NCBI RefSeq assembly: GCF_000817775.3
Contig: NZ_JTHE03000057.1
Span: 1-40,892 of the forward strand
DNA length: 40,892 nt
Direction: 5' to 3'
Source: Lyngbya confervoides BDU141951
Lineage (GTDB): Bacteria; Cyanobacteriota; Cyanobacteriia; Thermosynechococcales; Thermosynechococcaceae
Of this stretch, positions 33,836 through 40,892 are shown in pieces. The notes below the pieces were generated by a model. It was given only the letters and a program-made list of their open reading frames with translations, was not told the DNA's origin and searched no databases. Position numbers and translations under genes: made by a program. Numbering within the stretch: the stretch's first letter is position 1; each line of letters starts with the position of its first letter.

Positions 33836-34689
33836 GACCCATCCGCTCATGGTTTCCTGGATTAATGCTCAGCAGCATGATGCTGGTCGCTACGGGAGGC
33901 AAGGCCCAGGCGCAGTCCTCAGCCGCGCTGCCGGAGGTGCCAATTCCCGCTGCCAGTCAGGCCATTCCTGCCACCAGCATCGTCTCCCAGGAGCGGGCCA
34001 GACAGTATGCCTCGCCCGTGCGGCTCTTTCCCGGTCGCAGCAGCGTGATTGATTTCTCCAGCACCGGCGAGGTCATTACCTACGTGCAGCTCAGCGACCT
34101 CTCCCGCATTGTCTACAACACCAATGCCCCCATCGACAGCGGGGCCGCTCGCACCATCATCTTGCGACCGATCCAGGCGCTGCACATTGAGGGCACCTAT
34201 ACCGCAGCGGTGCCCAACCTGGTGGTGACGACCGTTGATGGGGCCGGGAATACCTACACCTATCTGTTTGACCTTTACCGCAGTGCCGAGGGCTTTCCCG
34301 AACAAAGCGAATCCAGCGGCATTACCATCGCCCCGGCCAGTGAAGTCAGAGCTACGCGGCTGGAGAATACTGGCACAGCAAGGCCCAATGTACTCAGCAC
34401 CGAAGCTGGTGAAGCCACCCTGAGCGACATTGAGCGGGGACTGGCGATCGCCATTGAGTCCGACTATACGCCCCCTGATGATCCGGTGGTGTTGGCGGTG
34501 CGCGAGGCGATCGCCCTGGCTCGCAATGGCACACCTCTACGGAATGCAGCGCGTCAGCTTCAGCTCGATCTGGCGGTGCTGACTTCCCTGGGCGAGCTGG
34601 GGATTGAGGCGGGCATTGAAGAGGCGGTGGAAGCACTGCCGGAATCGCCGCCCCTGGAGCGGCAGACGGAAATTGAGGAATTGATCTAA
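33832..34689 (+). CDS. VirB9/TrbG-like secreted transfer protein
   Basis: 285 residues with a clear signal peptide (MRPIRSWFPGLMLSSMMLVA, cleavage probably after AQA around residue 27). The mature N-terminal domain (PVRLFPGRSSVIDFSSTGEV, ITYVQLSDLSRIVYN) matches the first beta-domain of VirB9/TrbG, which packs under the VirB10 outer-membrane ring. The C-terminal half is helical and acidic, unlike canonical VirB9, and may be specific to cyanobacterial plasmids. It overlaps both neighbours (4 nt upstream, 1 nt downstream), consistent with strict cotranslation. No lipobox cysteine is visible. Confidence 0.6.
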   Translation: MRPIRSWFPGLMLSSMMLVATGGKAQAQSSAALPEVPIPAASQAIPATSIVSQERARQYASPVRLFPGRSSVIDFSSTGEVITYVQLSDLSRIVYNTNAPIDSGAARTIILRPIQALHIEGTYTAAVPNLVVTTVDGAGNTYTYLFDLYRSAEGFPEQSESSGITIAPASEVRATRLENTGTARPNVLSTEAGEATLSDIERGLAIAIESDYTPPDDPVVLAVREAIALARNGTPLRNAARQLQLDLAVLTSLGELGIEAGIEEAVEALPESPPLERQTEIEELI

Positions 34690-36488
34690 TGCTGTTGGCA
34701 AACGCTTTTACCGAGCCGTTTATTGAAGCGTGGCAGGTCATTAAAGATATTCTCTGGACGCCACGGGGACTGTTGATGATTGGCCTGGTAGTGGGAGTCT
34801 ATCTGCTCAGCGCGATCGCCCCCAAGAAAGCCAATCTTACGTCGGGGCGCTTTGCCGGACGGGGGGACAAGCTGAAGGCGAGTAACAAATCCTATCGTCA
34901 GCTTAAAAGTGGCGAGGCCGATGACGTGGTGCTCTGGTGTGGTTCCCCGCCTGGCTGGCAACACAATGGGGTGATGGCCGGACTCACCACGGCCTGCATC
35001 GGGGAGCCGCCCACGGTCTATGTGCCGGAGGCTAATCGCAGTTCGGTGGTGATCGGCAAAGCCGGGTCCGGTAAAACCTTTTCGGTAATTGATCCGCTGG
35101 TGACTTCTGCCGTGGAGCAGGGCCATCCGATTTTGCTCTATGACTATAAAGCCGATGCCTACGGCAAAGGGGGGCAGCTCAGCTACCTGGCAACGCTGGC
35201 GGCGCGGCGCAAGTACAACGTCCAGGTCTTTGCGCCCGGTCGGCCCTATAGCTGCATTATCAATCCGTTAGACTTTTTAGCCGATGCCAATGACAGCACC
35301 ACTGCCGGGGTGTTGGCGGAGGTGTTTCACCGCAATCTTACCCGTGGGGGCGGCAAGGCCGATGCCTTCTTTGGTCCGGCTGGACAGCGCTTAATTCAAG
35401 CCTTACTACAGTTCGCTAAATCCACCCAGTACCCGGATCTGGCGATGGCGTTCTGTGTGGTGCAGTTGCCCAATCTGGTGAAGCGGCTTTCCCATGCGGC
35501 GAAAGAGGAGCGGTTGCCCTATTTCGTTCAGGTCAACTTTGCCCAGTTCATGAGTACCGGAGCCAGCGAGAAAACGGCTTCGGGGATTCTGGCGACCGCC
35601 AGCGATGTGCTGACGCGGTTTATGGCTCCTGACCTCTTGCGATCGCTGTTGGGTAGCACCAATGTTGCGGCCATTCTGGAGCGGCGGGAGCTATTGGTGT
35701 TTCAATCTGACATCTTCCGGCAGGATGTGATTAATCCGCTGCTGGCCGCCATCATCAACGTAGTGGTGAATTTGAACTGTTCGGTGCAGCGGGAAGCGCC
35801 GCTGATCTTCAGTGCTGATGAGTTTCCGACCATCTACATGCCCCAGGCTCCCAGTTGGCCCAACCAGCATCGCTCCAAGGGCTTTACGGGCATCTTTGGC
35901 TTTCAGTCGTTTCCGCAGATCGTGGAGACCTACGGGCAGGAGCAGGCGAAGGCATTGCTATCGGCCTGTAGTACCCGCTTCTGGTTTAATCCCGGCGATG
36001 TGCAGACGGCCCAGCGCTACAGTGATGAGCTGGGGGAAACCGAAGTCACTTTTCGCACCCACTCCTACAGCCGCAGCCGGGGCGATGATTGGGGACGTAA
36101 TCGATCCACCTCGGAACAGGTACGCACTAAAAAGCTGATGACGCCCGATGAGGTGATGCGTTTTGGGGTGGGGGAATGTCTGTATATCAATCCGGCCTAC
36201 AACCAGTGGCCCATTCACTACGACCGCATCCCGATTCCCAAGCGCGATATCCAGCTCAAGAAAGAATGTGAGGGCATGTGGGAGACGATTCGCGATCGCA
36301 TGATTCGACGGGAACACAACCGCAGGCCCGACCTCGACATGGAAGAACAGATCCGCATCCGGCTCAAAGAAGCGGATCGGTTACTGCCCCTACCTTCAGA
36401 CGAAGAGGAGGTTGACGGCAATAATGCCGGTTCATCCGGAAAGCAGGCCACGGGCGTTATCAACTTGCCGGACGGGCAAGAGTTCTAG
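34689..36488 (+). CDS. VirD4/TraG-type coupling ATPase (second copy)
   Basis: A 599-residue coupling protein and the last gene of the transfer operon. One membrane segment lies near residues 27-44. Walker A GKAGSGKT is at 123-130 and is followed by DPLVTSAVEQG and LLYDYKADAYG. A Walker B-like PLIFSADEFPTIY lies near residue 370. The C-terminal GVGECLYINPAYN and R-rich segment fit TraD/TraG types. It connects the relaxosome with the channel. It starts 1 nt into the previous stop (TAATG). It has little resemblance to the first copy at 5142-6668 outside the ATPase motifs. No relaxase or VirB4 gene is visible in the window. Confidence 0.85.
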   Translation: MLLANAFTEPFIEAWQVIKDILWTPRGLLMIGLVVGVYLLSAIAPKKANLTSGRFAGRGDKLKASNKSYRQLKSGEADDVVLWCGSPPGWQHNGVMAGLTTACIGEPPTVYVPEANRSSVVIGKAGSGKTFSVIDPLVTSAVEQGHPILLYDYKADAYGKGGQLSYLATLAARRKYNVQVFAPGRPYSCIINPLDFLADANDSTTAGVLAEVFHRNLTRGGGKADAFFGPAGQRLIQALLQFAKSTQYPDLAMAFCVVQLPNLVKRLSHAAKEERLPYFVQVNFAQFMSTGASEKTASGILATASDVLTRFMAPDLLRSLLGSTNVAAILERRELLVFQSDIFRQDVINPLLAAIINVVVNLNCSVQREAPLIFSADEFPTIYMPQAPSWPNQHRSKGFTGIFGFQSFPQIVETYGQEQAKALLSACSTRFWFNPGDVQTAQRYSDELGETEVTFRTHSYSRSRGDDWGRNRSTSEQVRTKKLMTPDEVMRFGVGECLYINPAYNQWPIHYDRIPIPKRDIQLKKECEGMWETIRDRMIRREHNRRPDLDMEEQIRIRLKEADRLLPLPSDEEEVDGNNAGSSGKQATGVINLPDGQEF

Positions 36489-36511
36489 GCATCCAACTCC
36501 AGTAGGTAGCG

Positions 36512-37597
36512 CTACGGCTGATCCTGAATAGCCTCTAGCAATTCATCGGCCAGGGATTGTAGCCGCTGAAATTTGCGTTTCAGCTTGGCATCTGACTGGA
36601 TACGCTTCCAGGCTTTCTTGCTGTAAAGCTTCTGAGCAGACTGACGAAACTGCTGCGGAGGATCAGTTTCAGCATCGCTATTAGCATCAGAGTTGGCCTG
36701 CTTGAGTTCTTTGACTCGCTCTAGCAGAGCGCTTTTAGCCAACCCGCCCTCGACTTCTTGCAACAAATCTTCCTGAACCTCAGACGGCAAGCTAGAACGA
36801 CGGATGACATCTGCCTTGGAAAAAGCAACGCGCCCCGCTCGAACGGCTTCTAGCAGGTTTTCAGGCATCTTTTGTACGGCAATCAACCGATTCGTCACAA
36901 AGCTTTCCAGCGTCAGCCCAAACTGAGCAAAGATTCGGTCAATCTGAGAAAGGGCATCTAGGGTTATTATTCCGGAATAATAGTCCCTCATCTCCTCCAC
37001 GACCTGTTCATCATCAAGGCTACGAGCACGACGCAAATTCTTAATTCTGATGAGTGCTTGAGCAAGACTGTCAGTATCCAGATCAAACTTCAAACCGATG
37101 AGTGCGATGATGCTGTCGGTCTCCTCGACCAAATTTAGATTCTCTCGAATCAGATTGGAGATCAGCGCAATTTCTAGGGCCTGCTCATCATTGAGATCAC
37201 TTTCAATGGCAGGCAGTGTCTCCAGATTCAGATCTTTACTACACCGCCAACGACTCTCACCAGAAATAATCTCAAGTTTATCGTCAGCACCTCGACGAAC
37301 TAACAGCGGCTCTCTGACACCTACCTTCGCGATGGATTGTTTGAGCTTCTCCATCGCGGCTGGCTCAAAATACTTGCGCGGTTGAGTCAAGCCTTCGCGC
37401 AGGCGGAGGGGTACAAACTCCTGGATCGGGTACTGTGGCACCCCACTAGAGGTCGGTGCCTTCTGTAAATCTTCTAATTGCTGCCTGAGCTGGGCAATCT
37501 CTTCATCTCGCTGTTGAAGCTGTCCAGCCTGAGCTGCTCCCACCTGCTGGAACTTTTCAAAGATAGGCTGCTGAGTCGCTTGCCGTTTCTGTGCCAT
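36512..37597 (-). CDS. parB: ParB partition protein
   Basis: 361 residues. An N-terminal coiled coil (about 20-50, AGQLQQRDEEIAQLRQQLED) precedes the ParB domain: LRLREGLTQPRKYFEP, then ISGESRWRCSKDLN. The latter carries the GExRxR-type motif for CTP binding and parS recognition. ISNLIRENLNLVEE and the following helix-turn-helix-like region (about 160-300) complete the fold. It is encoded 18 nt downstream of parA in the same operon and ends convergent with the VirD4 gene. A perfect 18-bp palindrome lies within its own coding sequence (36965-36982), which could be a centromere or operator site. Confidence 0.88.
   Translation of the reverse strand: MAQKRQATQQPIFEKFQQVGAAQAGQLQQRDEEIAQLRQQLEDLQKAPTSSGVPQYPIQEFVPLRLREGLTQPRKYFEPAAMEKLKQSIAKVGVREPLLVRRGADDKLEIISGESRWRCSKDLNLETLPAIESDLNDEQALEIALISNLIRENLNLVEETDSIIALIGLKFDLDTDSLAQALIRIKNLRRARSLDDEQVVEEMRDYYSGIITLDALSQIDRIFAQFGLTLESFVTNRLIAVQKMPENLLEAVRAGRVAFSKADVIRRSSLPSEVQEDLLQEVEGGLAKSALLERVKELKQANSDANSDAETDPPQQFRQSAQKLYSKKAWKRIQSDAKLKRKFQRLQSLADELLEAIQDQP
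36965..36982. promoter_or_regulatory. parS/operator-like palindrome inside parB
   Basis: TATTATTCCGGAATAATA is an exact 18-bp palindrome. A near-identical copy lies upstream of parA (38458-38477). Sharing one palindrome between the parA promoter region and the par genes is typical of partition sites. Confidence 0.6.
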
Positions 37598-37615
37598 TGT
37601 CTTACCTATAATTTC

Positions 37616-38437
37616 TTACCGCACGTCTATGAGAGCTTGGGCAATCTCTTTGAAATTCTGATTCGCTTTGTGACCGGGTCGATAAGCCCGCAGTGGCATT
37701 CCCGCAGCGGCAGCATTACTGATTTCAGCAGAATCTTTGATGTAGTCAAAGCAGTGAACCCCAATCTGACCGAGCAAGGCTGGCAAGGTTGGGAAGCCAT
37801 CGCCAGCAGGTTTATTCGTCAAGCCTAGATTGTCTCTGTGGAGGGCTCGATCCTGCACTCGATTAGGGACAACGCCCAGAATCCTTGGGGCAGGACGCAA
37901 CCTGAGCTTGTCGGACTTTTCCATTACCCAGCCCAGTAAAGTCGCCGCACTCATCATGTCTTTGGAATCGGGCTGAATGGGGATGATAACGAAGTCAGCC
38001 GCTGTCAGTGCCATCTTATGGGCAAGATCGATGGTGCCAGGGCAGTCGAAAATCAGGTAGTCATGGGGGAGGGGATAGTCTTCCAAGCGGTCCCGGAGAA
38101 TTTCGGTCTTGCGATCAGCGGTTGAGAGCCTTTCAATCAGTTCGCTCAAAGACTCATCTCCCAACAGGGCCTGAATACCCTCTTTGTCCCAGCAGTCGTA
38201 GAGAGGCCATGCACCATTGAAGTCATCCTCAAGGATGCAATCGATCTTTTGGTCTGGTTCTGGATTCTCACCGCCCAGGCCAACAAAGGTTTTCAGTGAA
38301 GCATTGGGATCGAGGCCAAACAGGCAAACTGAGAAGCCTGCCGAGAAAAGCTCATAGCCAACGTTGACCGCCAGAGTAGTCTTCCCCGACCCTCCAGCGT
38401 TACTCATCAAGGCGACTCTAATCTGGTTTTCAGTCAT
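37616..38437 (-). CDS. parA: ParA-type partition ATPase
   Basis: 273 residues from ATG 38437, chosen because the P-loop strand (QIRVALMSNAGGSGKTTLAV) begins just after it; the longer frame to 38551 would run through the palindrome. Walker A is A14-GGSGKT-T21, Walker A' is GLDPNAS, and Walker B is LIFDCPG. The signature lysine of the deviant P-loop (the K of KGGxGKT) is replaced by alanine. A C-terminal helix bundle follows. ParA binds DNA non-specifically and moves ParB-parS complexes. It forms an operon with parB (18-nt gap). The palindrome at 38458-38477 lies 20 nt upstream of its start, suggesting autoregulation. Confidence 0.9.
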   Translation of the reverse strand: MTENQIRVALMSNAGGSGKTTLAVNVGYELFSAGFSVCLFGLDPNASLKTFVGLGGENPEPDQKIDCILEDDFNGAWPLYDCWDKEGIQALLGDESLSELIERLSTADRKTEILRDRLEDYPLPHDYLIFDCPGTIDLAHKMALTAADFVIIPIQPDSKDMMSAATLLGWVMEKSDKLRLRPAPRILGVVPNRVQDRALHRDNLGLTNKPAGDGFPTLPALLGQIGVHCFDYIKDSAEISNAAAAGMPLRAYRPGHKANQNFKEIAQALIDVR

Positions 38438-38457
38438 TTTATTGCCGTTGAGACTGG

Positions 38458-38477
38458 CTATTATTCTGGAATAATAG
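38458..38477. promoter_or_regulatory. parS/operator-like palindrome upstream of parA
   Basis: CTATTATTCTGGAATAATAG has exact 9-bp arms around a TG centre. It lies 20 nt before the parA ATG and matches the palindrome within parB (36965-36982) at all but one central base. A weaker 14/18 match occurs at 40302-40319. Confidence 0.7.
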
Positions 38478-39093
38478 GTGCGCACATCGCGCTGATGTCT
38501 CAATACTACGGCAAAAGATCGAAAAAGAATGAATGAATCTTGTGTTTGCAATCAATTTCCAGAAATATCGCAAAAGTCTTACAGAGCAATGGTTTCAACG
38601 TCAACAAGAAAAGATTTATTTTCAAGAAAGCCCATCTCCTGGGGATAGGGATTGTCATGATGCTTTAAGAGAACCGCATCCCAAACCTAATCGAGTAGTT
38701 TCTTACGGTGAGGTTCTGCTTGCATAGGTAGATGACCTGAAGAGAGAGGATGAATAAACTCTAAACAGGTCCAGTCCTGAATCGGAGCACTGATCATACT
38801 AAATCATTCCACCTATTAACCCGTATGGGGATCTTCGGTGGAAACTTTACCTCTACAAAAGAGTTAGGCTTCCACATAAAACGGGAATACTCACTTGTAG
38901 TAGTTTTGTGAACCTATAGCTACTTCAAGAAAAATCATATCTTTAGTGGTTTGTACTCTAGTAGAGCACACAACGGATTCTGTAATACTTGTACAGCAAA
39001 GCTTTCAAGATATTACATCGGGTCAAGCACCGCTATAGTTGATTAAGATTCACATGTAGTTGTAGCTTCTTAATATGCTAGGAAAGTTCAACT
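38478..39093. other. Intergenic region between parA and the CSD gene
   Basis: No reliable gene. An open frame of 64 codons at 38533 has no ribosome binding site and a composition unlike its neighbours. The stretch should hold the divergent promoters of parA and the gene at 39094. A small palindrome CTCTAGTAGAG lies near 38956. Confidence 0.4.
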
Positions 39094-40197
39094 ATGGAAA
39101 TCGAATTTGGTCATGTTAAAGATTACAAAGAAAATGGTTTTGGTTTTCTGAGCAGAACCTTCAGGAATCCCCAAGGCCGAGTTTGGTTTCACATAACAAA
39201 AATCAAGTGTAAGTACCCAGAATTGGCTAAGGGCTTGGATTCTGGCTCTTATTCAGACATAAAATTTTGGTATGAAGTAGATAAAGTAAATGGTAAAAAG
39301 CAAGCTTCTCAATTGTGGTTAGATTCGCAAGATATTCCTGAAGATAAAAGAGAAGAATTAGTTAAGTACGTTGAGGGAATATGGTCTAACACATCTAATA
39401 AAATAATTCCTGGATGGTTAGATCGCATAACTATCGCTTTAGTAGGTCAAGCTCGTAGAGATGAATTATTCAAGAATCGTAGTTCGATACTAAGCAGCCT
39501 AAAAAGGCTAAGAAAAGCCCAGTCTCTCGCAAATGAATCATCTTCAGATCATGATTCGAATGCTGCGATTTCTTTAGATTATATAAGAAAGTTACAGGAA
39601 CAGGCTCGAATTGTAAAAAGGGAGGCTCAAAGGGAGAGACAAATCCCATCAACCCGCGATCGCTTTCGCGCTGAAAGGGGTGTGATTGAGGCAATTTTTG
39701 CAAGTAGTGAAATGCATGGGCTACCTCTTGAATTGCAAAGAATTGTTCGTCGATGTCCAAGAGGTAGTAGAACGAATCCTCTTTCTCATCAACCTGGTGG
39801 CAGTGACGTAGTAGTTGCTTATAGTCTCGGTGATGCCATCCTATATGACTGGATTAAAAATGTTAATTGGTATATTAGTTCTTTTGAACGAGAAGATCCT
39901 GGTTTTCATTTACACATAATGTCAATATACGGACGTTTCTATGAAGATCCAGATGAACGTGGGATTGGCGTTTTTTGCCCGATATGGACTCGTGACAAAC
40001 ATGGGGCGTTAAAGTCGTCTGTTAAAGCTTGTGTCAGTAGGTATCAAAGACAAATGGAGATCGGTCATACAACATTACATCAGCAAGCGAAAGAATACTG
40101 GAAGAATAAGTACAGTCTTTCTGAACAAGAAGTAGAGAGTTTACCCACCCTATATAAGCAATACATGAAAGAAAGAGGCGACAATCTTCTGGACTAG
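39094..40197 (+). CDS. Protein with N-terminal cold-shock-like domain
   Basis: A 367-residue protein. The first 75 residues resemble a cold-shock (OB-fold) domain: GHVKDYKENGFGFLSR, then VWFHITKIK, with aromatic residues at RNP-like positions, and a closing IKFWYEVDKVNGKKQAS. This would bind single-stranded RNA or DNA. The remainder is unrecognised: a helical, charged region (about 110-200), then a mixed segment (PGGSDVVVAYSLGDAIL, FHLHIMSIYGRFYEDP) that could be a small catalytic or binding domain, and a helical C-terminus. The gene is AT-rich and stands alone on the plus strand. A role in RNA handling or defence is possible but not shown. Confidence 0.55.
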   Translation: MEIEFGHVKDYKENGFGFLSRTFRNPQGRVWFHITKIKCKYPELAKGLDSGSYSDIKFWYEVDKVNGKKQASQLWLDSQDIPEDKREELVKYVEGIWSNTSNKIIPGWLDRITIALVGQARRDELFKNRSSILSSLKRLRKAQSLANESSSDHDSNAAISLDYIRKLQEQARIVKREAQRERQIPSTRDRFRAERGVIEAIFASSEMHGLPLELQRIVRRCPRGSRTNPLSHQPGGSDVVVAYSLGDAILYDWIKNVNWYISSFEREDPGFHLHIMSIYGRFYEDPDERGIGVFCPIWTRDKHGALKSSVKACVSRYQRQMEIGHTTLHQQAKEYWKNKYSLSEQEVESLPTLYKQYMKERGDNLLD

Positions 40198-40409
40198 GCA
40201 AATTATTGCTTACCTTGTATAGGCTAAATATTTCTCTGCACCGAAATATCTTAAAAACACTAGATAAGTTTTAAAGTTCATTTTTGCCCAATTCTTGCAA
40301 CTGTTATTCCGAATGAATATTAAGCTATATGAAACATTCAAATATGGGTTTACTTGTAATTAATATGCTCAATATATTTTGAGTAAAAAATAATTTAGAG
40401 GGTATCTAT

Positions 40410-40892
40410 ATGCTTGGTATTGATCCAAATATATTTTGGGAAATACACCGTATAAAAATCAATTTTTCAGATGACATAGGAAATCAAAAATCTGGTTATG
40501 GTACTGGATTTTATATGCTTTCAATGAGTGGCAAGAAGATTTTTGTCACTAATAAACATAATGTTGATCCGTGTATCAAATTCCCCAATCAGCCAGCATT
40601 AAAACTTGACAGACTTTCTATAGAGTTGCGCTATTACAAATCAAATCAGCCTACAGAGAATACAGATTTCTTTGATGTAAAGAATATACATAGCTGTTTG
40701 TTATCTTCCCTGTCATCTGACTGCTCTATTCTTGTTGAACCTGAATTTCATGAAGAAGCGCCATTCAATCCAAATAGCAAAATTCTTGAGTTTGATAACC
40801 TTATTGACGAGGTGGAATTTGCTAATCCTCTTATCATTGGACCGATGGAAACATCCTTCTTTGTTGGTTTTCCGGGAAAAAATGGTCGGCAT
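40410..40892 (+). CDS. Trypsin-like serine protease, partial at window end
   Basis: An open frame from ATG 40410 (AGAGGG 7 nt upstream) runs past the window edge; 161 codons are visible. SGYGTGFYML followed by KIFVTNKHNV is the strand-Gly-strand-His pattern of trypsin-like (HtrA/S1) proteases, with the catalytic His in TNKH. A downstream strand SDCSILVEPE offers a candidate catalytic Asp. FFVGFPGKNG matches the pattern before the active-site loop. The serine lies outside the window. Trypsin-like domains often act as effectors in prokaryotic conflict systems, and the partner gene might follow. There is no signal peptide, so the protein is likely cytoplasmic. Confidence 0.65.
   Translation, partial: MLGIDPNIFWEIHRIKINFSDDIGNQKSGYGTGFYMLSMSGKKIFVTNKHNVDPCIKFPNQPALKLDRLSIELRYYKSNQPTENTDFFDVKNIHSCLLSSLSSDCSILVEPEFHEEAPFNPNSKILEFDNLIDEVEFANPLIIGPMETSFFVGFPGKNGRH

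Noticed and set aside
38533-38727. 64-codon open frame upstream of parA
   Set aside because: It has no ribosome binding site and no recognisable domain, and it lies in the likely divergent promoter region.
1-40892. tRNA, rRNA or phage structural genes
   Set aside because: Looked for by eye on both strands. No tRNA T-arm plus acceptor pattern, rRNA core sequence, capsid, terminase or tail gene was found.

Overview
The window looks like part of a large cyanobacterial plasmid or integrative conjugative element. The HIP1 octamer GCGATCGC recurs throughout (for example 136-143, 872-879, 1191-1198). Many hypothetical proteins resemble cyanobacterial plasmid families. The right third carries a parA/parB partition pair beside a VirB6-VirB8-VirB10-VirB9-VirD4 type IV secretion (conjugation) operon. 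No rRNA, tRNA or core metabolic genes were seen. The host genus cannot be fixed from sequence alone.

Layout. 1-2000: a 25-nt palindrome, then small plasmid proteins (an LPD29-like protein and a two-motif zinc protein). 2200-3780: a full-length Tn5/IS50-like IS4-family transposase. 4277-5029: a TIM-barrel protein resembling tRNA-guanine/DpdA transglycosylases. 5142-9892, minus strand: an NfeD-like protein, a secreted protein, a membrane/coiled-coil protein, a ParB-like protein and a first VirD4/TraG-type ATPase. 9893-11076: a 1.2-kb non-coding stretch rich in inverted repeats. 11077-18413, plus strand and visibly AT-richer: an XYP-type cyclodipeptide synthase, an SLC5/SSS transporter, a GNAT-GHKL ATPase fusion, a receiver-like protein and a sigma-70-like factor. 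18459-24800, minus strand: a small membrane protein, the 3' part of a giant polyvalent protein, a D12-class adenine methylase broken by one stop codon in motif I, and a ParB-like partner. 24926-26181: a vapBC toxin-antitoxin pair between two 123-bp direct repeats. 26573-26896: a 21-bp-register repeat array that may be iterons. 27225-27596: a small conserved protein. 27675-29921, minus strand: a long prokaryotic Argonaute with a complete DEDD tetrad. 29989-30123: a C-terminal remnant of a lost transfer gene. 30127-36488: the transfer operon. 36512-38437: parB and parA, with two copies of a parS/operator-like palindrome. 39094 to the end: a cold-shock-like domain protein and the start of a trypsin-like protease.

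How it fits together. parAB and the transfer genes form the maintenance and mobility backbone, with tight overlaps and higher GC by eye. The backbone is interrupted by accessory modules: Argonaute, vapBC, methylase/ParB, IS, and the cyclodipeptide/signalling cluster. Several junctions show truncation: the remnant before the VirB6 gene, the 5'-truncated giant protein, and the fragmented repeat gene. The most original candidate system is 11077-18413. It joins a predicted aminoacyl-tRNA-consuming cyclodipeptide synthase to a solute symporter, a kinase-like ATPase, a receiver and a dedicated sigma factor, which would suit a small-molecule sense-and-respond circuit. That functional link is inferred from gene order and domain logic and is not demonstrated.
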